Assembly: GCA_025350965.1 (NCBI GenBank) | Contig: JANXWV010000064.1 | Location: forward strand, 1-58,567 | Direction of reading: 5' to 3' | DNA: 58,567 nt | From: Rhizobacter sp. | GTDB lineage: Bacteria; Pseudomonadota; Gammaproteobacteria; Burkholderiales; Burkholderiaceae_C | Notes under the pieces: generated by a model | Told to the model about the DNA's origin: nothing | Databases searched by the model: none | What the model saw: only the letters and a program-made list of their open reading frames with translations | In this document: piece after piece, positions 1-8,085 of the stretch | Layout of the letters: each line of letters begins with the position of its first letter | Position numbering within the stretch: position 1 is the first letter of the stretch | Made by a program: the position numbers and the translations under genes

Positions 1-1
1 C

Positions 2-274
2 TTCGGCATCGCCCCGAACAAGCTGATGGACTACATGATGGCGGGCCGCGCGGTGCTGCATTCGGTCGAGGCCGGCAACGACCCGGTGGCCGAGGCGCGC
101 TGCGGCGTCACCGTCGTGCCCGAGTCGCCCGGCGCGGTCGCGCAAGGCCTGCGCCAGCTCGCGGCACGCACTGCCGATGAGCGCCGCGCGATGGGCGAGC
201 GCGGGCGCGCGTTCGTGCTGGCCAACCACACCTACCCGGTGCTTGCGCAGCGCTTCATCGGGGCGCTGGAATGA
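2..274 (+). CDS. Glycosyltransferase, C-terminal fragment (5' end outside window)
   Basis: The frame is open from the window edge and ends at 274, so only about 90 C-terminal residues are seen. It starts with FGIAPNKLMDYMMAGRAV, which fits the donor-binding C-terminal part of GT4/WbuB-type glycosyltransferases (the FGxxPNKLxDYM pattern). A helix and a short tail ending in FIGALE follow, as is usual for these enzymes. It would transfer a sugar to a lipid-linked glycan at the inner membrane. The stop overlaps the next start by 4 nt (ATGA), so it is probably translationally coupled to the methyltransferase. Donor and acceptor cannot be judged from the fragment. The ATG at 26 is internal, not the start. 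Confidence 0.8.
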   Translation, partial: FGIAPNKLMDYMMAGRAVLHSVEAGNDPVAEARCGVTVVPESPGAVAQGLRQLAARTADERRAMGERGRAFVLANHTYPVLAQRFIGALE

Positions 275-981
275 GCCCACGCGGCCCACACGATGAGCCC
301 GAAGCCGTGGCCGAGCGCTACGCGCGGCGCGCAGGCAACGTCGCCAGCGACCGCTACAGCCTGCTGCGCCCCGACGTATGGCACACGCTGCAGGAGCGCC
401 AGCGCGCCATGCTGCGGCTGTTCACCACGCTGGGCTTCACCGACCTGGCCGCATTGCGGCTGCTGGAGGTCGGCTGCGGCGGTGGCGCCAACCTGCTGGA
501 GCTGCTGCGCATGGGGTTCGTGCCCGAGCACCTGACGGGCGCCGAGTTGCTGCCCGAACGCTTCGCGCAGGCGCGCCATGTGCTGCCGGCGGCGCTGCAA
601 CTGCACGCGGGCGACGCGTTGCAGATGCGCGTGGCGCCGGCATCACAAGACGTGGTGTTCGTGTCCACGGTGTTTTCGTCACTGCTCGACGCAGCGTTCC
701 AGCAGGTTCTTGCCGACGCGATGTGGGCCTGGGTCAAGCCCGGCGGCGGCGTGCTCTGGTACGACTTCACCGTCAACAACCCGCGCAACCCCGACGTGCG
801 CGGCGTGCCGCTGGCGCGCGTGCGAACGCTGTTCCCGCACGGCCGCGTGCAGGCCCGGCGCGTGACGCTGGCGCCCCCGATCGCGCGCGCCGTGACCAGT
901 GTTCACCCGAGCCTCTATCCGCTGTTCAATGCCTTGCCGCCGCTGCGCACGCATGTGTTGGCATGGGTCGAAAAGACTTGA
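271..981 (+). CDS. Class I SAM-dependent methyltransferase
   Basis: 236 residues with a Rossmann methyltransferase core. Motif I is LLEVGCGGGANLLELL at about residues 66-81, an acidic strand end follows (TGAELLPERF), and a post-core strand is seen around DVVFVSTVFSSLLD. No membrane segments. The ATG overlaps the upstream glycosyltransferase stop (ATGA), so it probably belongs to the same glycan operon and modifies a sugar or lipid-linked intermediate. The substrate cannot be read from the sequence. Small-molecule or sugar O-methyltransferase is the most likely class. Confidence 0.8.
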   Translation: MSPRGPHDEPEAVAERYARRAGNVASDRYSLLRPDVWHTLQERQRAMLRLFTTLGFTDLAALRLLEVGCGGGANLLELLRMGFVPEHLTGAELLPERFAQARHVLPAALQLHAGDALQMRVAPASQDVVFVSTVFSSLLDAAFQQVLADAMWAWVKPGGGVLWYDFTVNNPRNPDVRGVPLARVRTLFPHGRVQARRVTLAPPIARAVTSVHPSLYPLFNALPPLRTHVLAWVEKT

Positions 982-1006
982 TTTGTCCTTGCATATTGAT
1001 CGCGAC

Positions 1007-1019
1007 GTATTCAAAATAC
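1007..1019 (+). promoter_or_regulatory. Small AT-rich palindrome ahead of the ATPase gene
   Basis: GTATT-CAA-AATAC is a perfect 5-bp inverted repeat that ends 4 nt before the ATG at 1024. The 42-bp gap is noticeably more AT-rich than the surrounding genes. It could be an operator or part of a promoter (TTGTCC at 983-988 with TATTCA at 1008-1013, spacer 19). No ribosome-binding site is obvious. Weak evidence. Confidence 0.3.
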
Positions 1020-1023
1020 AAGC

Positions 1024-2181
1024 ATGATCGAACGTGATCTGACCGAACTCGTGACTCAGCGGTTGGCCCAGTACCCGGCCGTGGCACTGCTCGGGCCGCG
1101 CCAGGTCGGCAAGACCACGCTGGCGCGAACCGTGGCAGCCCGGTATGAAAACGCGCTGATGCTCGACCTGGAGCGTGCCTCCGACCGCGCCGCGCTCGAT
1201 CAGCCCGAACTCTTTCTGGCGGCCCACCGTGACCGGCTGCTGGTGCTCGACGAAGTGCAGCTCTTGCCCGGGCTCTTCGCAGCGCTGCGGCCCGAGATCG
1301 ACACCGACCGCCGGCCTGGTCGCTTCCTGCTGCTCGGCTCGGCGTCGGGCAACCTGCTGCGTCAGTCGGGTGAATCGCTGGCGGGCCGGGTGTCGTACCT
1401 CGAACTCACGCCATTGCGTGCCAGCGAGATGGGCACGACCGACCTGGCCGACCTGCAAGCGCTGTGGCTGCGCGGCGGCTACCCGCTCAGCGTGTTGGCG
1501 CGCACCGACGAGGCTTCTTTCGTCTGGCGCCAAGACTTCATCCACAGCTTCCTGCAGCGCGACCTGCCGGACATGGGCGTGCGCGTTCCGGCCGAGACCC
1601 TGCGGCGCTTCTGGCAGATGCTGGCGCACCTGCAGGGCCAGATGTTCAATGCTTCGCAACTCGGCCAGTCGCTGGGCGGTGCGTCGCACACCACGGCCAC
1701 GCGCTATCTCGACGTGCTGGTCGACGCGATGATGGTGCGCCGCCTTCCACCGCACCTGCCGAACCTTGGCAAGCGGCTGGTCAAATCGCCCAAGGTGTAC
1801 CTGCGCGACAGCGGCTTGCTGCACGCGCTGCTCGGCCTGGCAACCGTCAAGGACCTGCAAGGCCACCCGGTCGCCGGCGCGTCGTGGGAGGGCTTCGTGG
1901 TCGAGCAGGTGGCGGGCCAGCTGCCGCCCGACGCGCGACTGAGCTTCTACCGCACCGCCGCCGGCGCCGAGATCGACCTGGTAATCGAACACCGCGCGCG
2001 CCGGATCGGCGTGGAGATCAAGTTCGCCAGCGCGCCGAAGCCGACCAAGGGCTTCTGGCAAGCCTTGGACGACCTCTCTCTCGACCGCGCGTACGTCGTC
2101 GCCCCGGTGCCGCGCCGCTACCCGTTGGGCGGCGGGGTCGAGGTGTTGCCGGTGTCCGAGGTGGCCACGCTGCTTCGGTAA
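1024..2181 (+). CDS. AAA+ ATPase with DUF4143 domain
   Basis: 385 residues. Walker A is LLGPRQVGKTT near residues 22-32 (Lys30), Walker B is RLLVLDEVQLL near 73-83, and a sensor-like GSASGNLL is followed by LAGRVSYLELTPL, all standard for the prokaryotic AAA_14/DUF4143 family. The C-terminal domain has RDSGLLHALLGL, then AEIDLVIE...GVEIK near 316-334, the D-x(n)-ExK arrangement of a PD-(D/E)XK-like fold. The family is widespread and patchily distributed; its cellular role is not established. Nothing links it to glycan synthesis, so it looks like an insertion between methyltransferase and aminotransferase. Length is normal and the frame intact. Confidence 0.85.
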   Translation: MIERDLTELVTQRLAQYPAVALLGPRQVGKTTLARTVAARYENALMLDLERASDRAALDQPELFLAAHRDRLLVLDEVQLLPGLFAALRPEIDTDRRPGRFLLLGSASGNLLRQSGESLAGRVSYLELTPLRASEMGTTDLADLQALWLRGGYPLSVLARTDEASFVWRQDFIHSFLQRDLPDMGVRVPAETLRRFWQMLAHLQGQMFNASQLGQSLGGASHTTATRYLDVLVDAMMVRRLPPHLPNLGKRLVKSPKVYLRDSGLLHALLGLATVKDLQGHPVAGASWEGFVVEQVAGQLPPDARLSFYRTAAGAEIDLVIEHRARRIGVEIKFASAPKPTKGFWQALDDLSLDRAYVVAPVPRRYPLGGGVEVLPVSEVATLLR

Positions 2182-2277
2182 AATGTGGCTCGCTGCGTTG
2201 CAATGACGCAATGCGACAAGCGGGTAAGTTTGCTGCACGGCCCCGCGCCCCGTGCGCTGTGCCGAACGACAGAAACC

Positions 2278-3456
2278 ATGAACCACGAGCTTCCGATCCC
2301 GCTGCCCTTCCTGCCCTTCGCCCTGCCCGAGATCGGCGAAGAAGAGATCGCCGAAGTCGTCGACACGCTGCGTTCCGGCTGGGTCACGACCGGGCCGAAA
2401 GCGAAGCGCTTCGAAGACGACTTCACGGCGTTCCTGGGCGACCCGGGCCTGCACTCGCTGGCCGTCAACTCCGCCACGGCCGGCCTGCACCTCGCGCTCG
2501 AAGCGCTGGGCATCGGCCCCGGCGACGAGGTCATCACCACCACCCACACCTTCACCGCCACCGCCGAGGTGGTGCGCTACCTCGGCGCCGACGTGGTGCT
2601 GGTCGACATCGACCCCGCCACCCTGTGCATCGACGTGGCCGCGGTGGCCCGCGCCATCACGCCGCGCACGAAGGCGGTGATCCCGGTGCACTACGGCGGG
2701 CTTGCGGCCGACATGCCTGCGCTGCTGGCGCTGGCCAAACAGCACGGCCTCAAGGTCGTGGAAGACGCGGCGCATGCCCTGCCCACCACCAGCGGCGGCC
2801 GACTCGTCGGCACACTGGGCAGCGACGCGACCGTGTTCAGCTTCTACGCCAACAAGACCATCACCACCGGCGAAGGTGGCATGGTCGTGACGCGTGACGC
2901 GGCGCTGGCCCAGCGCGTGAAGGTGATGCGCCTGCACGGCATCAACCGCGACGCGTTCGACCGCTTCACAGCCAAGGTGCCGAGCTGGTACTACGAGATC
3001 GTGGCACCGGGCTTCAAGTACAACCTGACCGACATCGCGGCAGCACTTGGCATTCACCAGTTGAAGCGCGCCCGCGCGTTCCAGGCGCAGCGCCAGTTGC
3101 TGGCCGAGGCGTACCACACCGCGCTCGCCGGGCTGCCTTTGCTGCGCCCGCCCGGCCCGTGCCCGGGCGACCAGCATGCGTGGCACCTCTACGTGGTGCG
3201 GCTCACCGACGCCGCACCGATCAGCCGCGACGTGTTCATCGAGCGGCTCTACGCCGCCGGCATCGGCTGCAGCGTGCACTACATCCCGCTGCATGTGCAG
3301 CCGTACTGGCGCGAGCGCTACGGTTTGCAAGCCGAGTCGTTCCCGCACAGCCAGCACGCGTTCGAGCGGCTGGTGAGCCTGCCGATCTACACCCGCATGA
3401 CGGTGGCCGACGTGCAGCGCGTGGCGCAGGCCGCCGCCGCCGCGCTGCGCGCCTGA
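2278..3456 (+). CDS. DegT/DnrJ/EryC1/StrS PLP-dependent sugar aminotransferase
   Basis: 392 residues from ATG 2278. An upstream start at 2185 would add 31 unconserved residues. The PLP lysine is Lys193 in [14 protein letters not shown], with EDAAHALP supplying the cofactor-ring Asp. The N-terminal [16 protein letters not shown] and the C-terminal [12 protein letters not shown] are typical of enzymes that transaminate UDP-4-keto-6-deoxy sugars (PglE/ArnB-like). With the sugar transferase just downstream this resembles a bacillosamine-type module, where a CapD/PglF dehydratase makes the 4-keto substrate. The exact sugar is inference. Confidence 0.88.
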   Translation: MNHELPIPLPFLPFALPEIGEEEIAEVVDTLRSGWVTTGPKAKRFEDDFTAFLGDPGLHSLAVNSATAGLHLALEALGIGPGDEVITTTHTFTATAEVVRYLGADVVLVDIDPATLCIDVAAVARAITPRTKAVIPVHYGGLAADMPALLALAKQHGLKVVEDAAHALPTTSGGRLVGTLGSDATVFSFYANKTITTGEGGMVVTRDAALAQRVKVMRLHGINRDAFDRFTAKVPSWYYEIVAPGFKYNLTDIAAALGIHQLKRARAFQAQRQLLAEAYHTALAGLPLLRPPGPCPGDQHAWHLYVVRLTDAAPISRDVFIERLYAAGIGCSVHYIPLHVQPYWRERYGLQAESFPHSQHAFERLVSLPIYTRMTVADVQRVAQAAAAALRA

Positions 3457-3482
3457 CGCCGGCGCGCAACCCCGCCCGTTCG

Positions 3483-4907
3483 ATGCCCAAGCGCCTGCTC
3501 GACGTGGCGGCCTCGCTGTTCGGGCTGCTGCTGCTGTCGCCCCTGTTCGTGCTGATCGCCGCCGCGATCAAGCTCGATTCGCCCGGCCCGGTGTTCTACC
3601 GGCAAGAGCGCGTCGGCCGGCACGGCCTGCTGTTTCGCATCTTCAAGTTCCGCACCATGGCGGTGGCGCCGCCCGCCAGCGGCGCGCAGCTCACCGTGGC
3701 GGGCGACAGCCGCATCACGCGGGTCGGCGCGCTGCTGCGCCGCACGAAGCTCGACGAGCTTGCGCAACTGCTCGACGTGCTGCGCGGCACGATGAGCCTG
3801 GTCGGCCCGCGCCCCGAGGTGCCGCGCTACGTGGCCCACTACCCGCCCGCATGGCGCGAACGGCTGCTCAGCGTGCGGCCCGGCATCACCGACTTCGCCT
3901 CGGTACGCTACCGCGACGAGAGCGACCTGCTGGCCCGCGCCGCCGACCCCGAGCGCGAGTACATCGACGTCATCCTGCCGATGAAGCTGCGCTACGCGCT
4001 GCGCTACGTGGACCAGCCGAGCATCGCCAACGACCTGCGCGTGATCGGCCTGACGCTGAACACCGTGTTCGCTCCGAACCTGCCCTCACCGAGGAGGCTG
4101 CTCCCCATGAACGACAGCAAACTGTGGCCCTGGCTCGACCAGGCGATGTCGGCCCTGCGGCCGCGCAACCGAAGCATCGCGATGGCGGCCGACGCGGCGA
4201 CCGTGCTCGCGTGCTGGCACATCACCTACCTGTTCCGGCTCGGGTTCGAGCGCTGGCAGCCGGGCCGGCCCTGGTATGACGACTACGTGTCGTTCGGCGT
4301 GGTGTTGACCTACCTCGTGCTGCTGGCCTTGACCGGTGTGCCGCGGGGCCTGTGGCGCTTTTTCGGGTTCGACGACTTCAAGCGCATTGCCGCAGCCTGC
4401 GTGATTGCGGGGCTGATCAGTGCGGTGGCGGTGCTCGGTGCGCAACTCACCGGCGTGGCGCGCGCAGTGCTGCTGCTGCACCCGCTGTTCTGCCTGCTGG
4501 CGCTGTGCCTATCGCGCATGGCCTACCGCATGGTCTGGGAAGCCGCGCGCTCGCGCGTCAGCGACGTTGAAGGCGAGCCGCGCCGCGCCGTGGTGCTGGG
4601 CGCCGGCGAAGCGGCGCGCCGGCTCGTCGGCACCATTCACCGCCGGGACGGCTGGACCGTGCTGGCCCTGCTCGATGACGACCCCGCCAAGCAGGGCCTG
4701 CGGGTTGGCGGCGTGTCGGTGCAAGGCATGCTGGCCGACCTGGTGTTCCCGCACATCCTGGCCGGCGCCACGCACGTGATCGTGGCCATGCCCGGCGCGA
4801 CGCAAGAGCAGCGCGACCGCGCCGTCGAGCTGGCGCGGCATTCAGGCTTGCAGGTGATGAACGTGCCGAGCCGGATGGAGCTGCAGAGCGAGGGTGCAGT
4901 GCCATGA
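3483..4907 (+). CDS. Bacterial sugar transferase (PglC/WcaJ type) fused in frame to a truncated CapD-like N-terminal half
   Basis: 474 residues from ATG 3483. Residues 1-200 are a complete polyprenyl-phosphate phosphoglycosyltransferase: a membrane-associated N-terminal helix (LFGLLLLSPLFVLIAAAI), SPGPVFYRQERVG, KFRTM, and the catalytic DELAQLLDVLRG...LVGPRPEV. Such proteins normally stop near residue 200. Here the frame runs on without a stop into a CapD/FlaA1-like N-terminal half at 4107, which has its own Shine-Dalgarno. The join may be a true fusion or a lost stop with internal initiation. The phosphoglycosyltransferase would start a glycan by loading a sugar-1-phosphate on undecaprenyl phosphate. 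The aminotransferase gene ends 26 nt upstream. Confidence 0.8.
   Translation: MPKRLLDVAASLFGLLLLSPLFVLIAAAIKLDSPGPVFYRQERVGRHGLLFRIFKFRTMAVAPPASGAQLTVAGDSRITRVGALLRRTKLDELAQLLDVLRGTMSLVGPRPEVPRYVAHYPPAWRERLLSVRPGITDFASVRYRDESDLLARAADPEREYIDVILPMKLRYALRYVDQPSIANDLRVIGLTLNTVFAPNLPSPRRLLPMNDSKLWPWLDQAMSALRPRNRSIAMAADAATVLACWHITYLFRLGFERWQPGRPWYDDYVSFGVVLTYLVLLALTGVPRGLWRFFGFDDFKRIAAACVIAGLISAVAVLGAQLTGVARAVLLLHPLFCLLALCLSRMAYRMVWEAARSRVSDVEGEPRRAVVLGAGEAARRLVGTIHRRDGWTVLALLDDDPAKQGLRVGGVSVQGMLADLVFPHILAGATHVIVAMPGATQEQRDRAVELARHSGLQVMNVPSRMELQSEGAVP
4091..4097 (+). promoter_or_regulatory. Internal Shine-Dalgarno for the CapD-like part
   Basis: GAGGAGG lies 9 nt before an in-frame ATG at 4107, inside the fused reading frame. 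This is about the strongest ribosome-binding site a cell can have. It argues that the CapD-like part was, or still is, a separately translated gene. Confidence 0.6.
4107..4907 (+). pseudogene. CapD/FlaA1-like protein lacking its epimerase/dehydratase domain
   Basis: Starting at ATG 4107 the frame gives 266 residues: an N-terminal membrane domain with about four hydrophobic segments, then a CoA-binding-like Rossmann domain (VVLGAGEAARRLVGTI; LLDDDPAKQG). It stops at VPSRMELQSEGAVP. Complete family members are about 600-650 residues and continue with an NAD-binding extended-SDR domain that carries the active site. That whole half is missing, so no dehydratase activity is expected. A REP-like palindrome begins about 20 nt after the stop. 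A full-length but distinct CapD lies convergently at 5003-6919. Read as a deletion remnant; it could also be a retained membrane fragment. Confidence 0.65.
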
Positions 4908-4925
4908 GAACGTGATCCGGGCAAA

Positions 4926-4962
4926 CTCCCTCTCCCTCTGGGAGAGGGTTGGGGTGAGGGCG
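4926..4962. repeat. REP-like intergenic palindrome (CCCTCTCCC/GGGAGAGGG type)
   Basis: CCCTCTCCC (4928-4936), loop TCT, GGGAGAGGG (4940-4948) form a perfect 9-bp stem, followed by TTGGGGTGAGGG. This palindrome is scattered between genes in many proteobacteria. It sits between two convergent genes, where it could also slow transcription. Reading frames through it are artefacts. Confidence 0.75.
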
Positions 4963-5002
4963 AGCGAAGCGAGTGCAGGGGTGACGGAGGAAGAGACAGC
5001 GA

Positions 5003-6919
5003 CTAACGGTTCGCCAGCGACGCCGACACTTCCGCGTTCACTTCATCGGCCGGCCGGTACTCGGGCACGAGGTTGCGGATCTGCCGCAGCATCGAGACCT
5101 CGTCGTTCGCGGCACACGCGGCGGCGAGCGACTGCAGCATTTTGTCGAGCAGCGCCGGGTCGATGTGGCGCTCGCGCGCGCACATGATTCGCGGGTGGCT
5201 GCTGGCCACCACGTCGTCGCCGATCAACAGCTCTTCGAACAGCTTCTCGCCCGGCCGCAGGCCCACGGCCTTGATCTCGATGTCGCCTTCGGGCACAGCC
5301 TCGGTCTTCTCGGTCAGGCCCGACAAGCGCACCATCGAGCGCGCCAGGTCTGCGATGCGAACCGGCTCGCCCATGTCGAGCACGAACACCTCGCCACCTT
5401 TGGACATGGCCCCCGCCTGAATGACCAGCTGCGCCGCTTCGGGGATCAGCATGAAGTAGCGAATGATGTCGGGGTGGGTGATGGTGATCGGCCCGCCGGC
5501 TTGAATTTGGCGGCGGAACAGCGGTACCACCGAGCCCGACGAGCCCAGCACGTTGCCGAAGCGCACCATCGAGAACGTGGTGCGCGCAGCGCCGCGAATG
5601 GCCGAAGCCTGGAACACCAGCTCGGCAATGCGCTTGGACGTGCCCATCACGTTGGTCGGCCGCACCGCCTTGTCGGTGGAGACGAGGATGCAGGTCTCGA
5701 CTTCGGCTTCGAGCGCGGCGCGCGCTACGTTGAGCGTGCCGAACACATTGTTGCGCAGGCCTTGCTGCATGTTGGCCTCGACGATGGGCACGTGCTTGTA
5801 GGCGGCTGCGTGGTAGATCGTCTGCACCTGGTGCTGCTTGAGCAGCGCGCGCACCAGGCCTTCGTCGAGCACCGAGCCCACGCAGGCCAGCACATCGATG
5901 CCGATTGATGCCTGCTGCAACTCGTGGTCGATGGTGTAGAGCGCGAATTCGGAGTGGTCGAGCAGCACCAGCCGGCGCGGCCGCTGCGACAGGATCTGGC
6001 GGCACAGCTCGCTGCCGATCGAGCCGCCGGCCCCGGTAACGAGCACCACCTTGCCGGCGATGTTGCGCGCGAACAAGGCCGGGTCGGGCGGCACGGCGTC
6101 GCGGCCCAGCAGGTCGGCCACGTCGACCTCGCGGATGTCGGACACGCCCGCGCGGCCTTCGACCAGGTCACCCAGGCCGGGCAGGATGCGCACCGGCAGG
6201 CCAGCGCTTTCAACACGGTGGATCAGGCGCCGCTTCTCGGCCGTGGTGGCCGACGGAATGGCCAGCACGATCTGCCCCAGGTCGTGACGGAACACCGCTT
6301 CGCTGAGCGCCGAAGACGGGTAGACCTTCAGGCCGGCCACGGTCTTGTTGTGCAGGTCTTCGCGGTCGTCGAGAAAGCAGGTGGCCTTGTACTCGGGGCT
6401 GAACTCCATGGCCTGCGCCAATTGCACCCCGGCGTTGCCGGCGCCGTAGATGGCCGTGCGCAGGCGCGGCCGCCCGCCATGCTTGAGCCCGCGCCGCAAC
6501 AGCGCCCGCGCCACGAAGCGCGACGTGACGACATAGGCGAACGCCACGAACCAGAAGATCAGCAGTGCAGAGCGCGGCAGCGTGCGCACCTGGAACACCA
6601 TGGCCAGCGCGAACACCATCAGTACCACCACGGCCAGGGCACCGCTGGCGGCGGCCAGCACCCGCAGGTCGATGTAGCGCACTACCGTGCGGTACAGGCC
6701 GGCCGCGCCCAACACCGGCAAGGCCAGCCACGCCAGCAGCACTTGCAGGGTCAGTGCGGTGTCGAACGCTTCGGTGAACGAGCCGGTGCGAAACGCCATG
6801 GCGGCGAACATGCACAGCGGCAGGAAGACCGCGTCGCCGCCGATCATCACGCACACCTTGGTGCGGGGCGACAGTTGCGCAAGGCGCCGCGCGAACGCCA
6901 TGGGGGAGAGAGGTTTCAT
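5003..6919 (-). CDS. Membrane NDP-sugar 4,6-dehydratase (WbpM/FlaA1/CapD family)
   Basis: 638 residues, full family length. The N-terminus has about four hydrophobic segments (residues 20-120). A first Rossmann domain (GAGNAGVQLAQ, near 158) follows, then a second NAD-binding domain (VTGAGGSIGSE, near 291) with the catalytic region ILVSTDKAVRPTNVMGTSK; its MxxxK takes the place of the usual YxxxK, as in WbpM. It converts UDP-GlcNAc to UDP-4-keto-6-deoxy-GlcNAc at the inner membrane. With the WbpV-like reductase and WbpL-like transferase upstream it should supply UDP-D-QuiNAc or UDP-D-FucNAc. It is the last gene of the minus-strand cluster; a 122-bp gap separates it from the WbpL-like gene. 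Confidence 0.9.
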   Translation of the reverse strand: MKPLSPMAFARRLAQLSPRTKVCVMIGGDAVFLPLCMFAAMAFRTGSFTEAFDTALTLQVLLAWLALPVLGAAGLYRTVVRYIDLRVLAAASGALAVVVLMVFALAMVFQVRTLPRSALLIFWFVAFAYVVTSRFVARALLRRGLKHGGRPRLRTAIYGAGNAGVQLAQAMEFSPEYKATCFLDDREDLHNKTVAGLKVYPSSALSEAVFRHDLGQIVLAIPSATTAEKRRLIHRVESAGLPVRILPGLGDLVEGRAGVSDIREVDVADLLGRDAVPPDPALFARNIAGKVVLVTGAGGSIGSELCRQILSQRPRRLVLLDHSEFALYTIDHELQQASIGIDVLACVGSVLDEGLVRALLKQHQVQTIYHAAAYKHVPIVEANMQQGLRNNVFGTLNVARAALEAEVETCILVSTDKAVRPTNVMGTSKRIAELVFQASAIRGAARTTFSMVRFGNVLGSSGSVVPLFRRQIQAGGPITITHPDIIRYFMLIPEAAQLVIQAGAMSKGGEVFVLDMGEPVRIADLARSMVRLSGLTEKTEAVPEGDIEIKAVGLRPGEKLFEELLIGDDVVASSHPRIMCARERHIDPALLDKMLQSLAAACAANDEVSMLRQIRNLVPEYRPADEVNAEVSASLANR

Positions 6920-7041
6920 CGAGGCGCGATTGTCTCAGACAGACCGTGACAAATTGCCCCCTAAGTCACCCATGTTGACGAGCGACCGTACCGGGTGTCT
7001 CGGCCGCGCAACCCTGCTGCCGGCGCCGTCACGGTCATGGC

Positions 7042-8085
7042 TCAAACGCCGCCATGCGCCGCCTGGGCCACCCGGTCACCGGCCTTGTATCGGAACGCCA
7101 GCCACACCAACGGGGCATAGGCCAGCCCTACACCCGCCACGCCATCGAGCCGGCCCAATGCCACCAACGCCGCAATGGGCAGCAGCCACAGCAAGTTGAT
7201 GGCCCCACACGCCAGCGTGACCGGCAGGTGCCGGCCGGCCCGGCGCGACGCGTACTGGTAGGCGTGCGCGCGGTGCGCCTCGAAGAACTTCTCGCCCCGG
7301 CGCACACGCCGGACGAGCGTGGTGGTGGCGTCGACCATGAAACAGCCGACGAGGATGAACCAGCTCCAAAACAGCAGCGGCGTCGCCTGGCCACACCAGA
7401 GTGCCAGCAGCGCCACCATCAGGCCCAGAAAGCCGCTGCCCGCGTCGCCCATGAAGATCTTCGCGGGAGGCCAGTTCCAGGCCAGGAAGCCACCGACGCA
7501 GCCCGCGAACGCCACCGCTGCCACCCAACCGGTGCCGCTGCCGGCCAGCCACCACAACAGCGCCCCGCCGAGCGTGGTGGTGATGGCCTCGACACTGGCG
7601 ATGCCGTCGATGCCGTCCATGAAGTTGAAGAGGTTGATCATCCACACGACGAACAGGCCGCACAGCGCCGGCCCGGCCCAACCCAGGTCGACACTGCGGC
7701 CGAAGATCGGCACGCTCGGGACGGCGTTCATCCACCCGATGCACCACGCTGCCGCGAGCGCATGGCCGGCGAACCGAACCCGCGCCGGCAGGCTGGCGCG
7801 GTCGTCGAGGAAGCCGAGCAGCGCCACCACGGCACCGGCGCCGAGTGCCGCGATCATCAGACGCTGCTCGATGAGCCCGAGCAGGCCCATGGCCAACAAC
7901 AGCAGCATGAACGACGCCACGATCGCAACACCCCCGCCGCGCGGCGTGGGCACGGTGTGGGAGCTGCGGTCGTTGGGGTGGTCGAGAAGGTTGGTGTGCA
8001 GGGCGTAGCGGCGCACGAGGGCAGTCAGAGCCCACGACGTTGCCAGGCCGATGGCAACGAGAACCAGCACGGTGAACGGGTTCAT
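7042..8085 (-). CDS. Undecaprenyl-phosphate N-acetylhexosamine-1-phosphate transferase (WbpL/WecA/MraY family)
   Basis: 347 residues and about ten membrane segments. Family motifs are PNDRSSHTVPTPRGGG near the N-terminus, LGFLDDRASL (Mg-binding DD), NLFNFMDGIDGIA, KIFMGDAGSGFLG, and the cytoplasmic FFEAHRAHAYQ that plays the HxH role. It starts O-unit synthesis by moving sugar-1-phosphate onto undecaprenyl phosphate. The neighbouring WbpV- and WbpM-like genes point to D-FucNAc or D-QuiNAc as the sugar. The start overlaps the upstream epimerase stop by 4 nt (ATGA). Confidence 0.9.
   Translation of the reverse strand: MNPFTVLVLVAIGLATSWALTALVRRYALHTNLLDHPNDRSSHTVPTPRGGGVAIVASFMLLLLAMGLLGLIEQRLMIAALGAGAVVALLGFLDDRASLPARVRFAGHALAAAWCIGWMNAVPSVPIFGRSVDLGWAGPALCGLFVVWMINLFNFMDGIDGIASVEAITTTLGGALLWWLAGSGTGWVAAVAFAGCVGGFLAWNWPPAKIFMGDAGSGFLGLMVALLALWCGQATPLLFWSWFILVGCFMVDATTTLVRRVRRGEKFFEAHRAHAYQYASRRAGRHLPVTLACGAINLLWLLPIAALVALGRLDGVAGVGLAYAPLVWLAFRYKAGDRVAQAAHGGV

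Noticed and set aside
679..3357. 892-residue open frame on the minus strand across the plus-strand glycan genes
   Set aside because: Composition is Arg/Gln/His-rich with no motif; it is the antisense shadow of three well-supported genes in high-GC DNA. Similar long shadows opposite rhlE, fabD-fabG and era were also dropped.
4894..5187. Small plus-strand frame containing LSLWERVGVRA
   Set aside because: That peptide is the translation of the REP-like palindrome and is a known kind of artefact.
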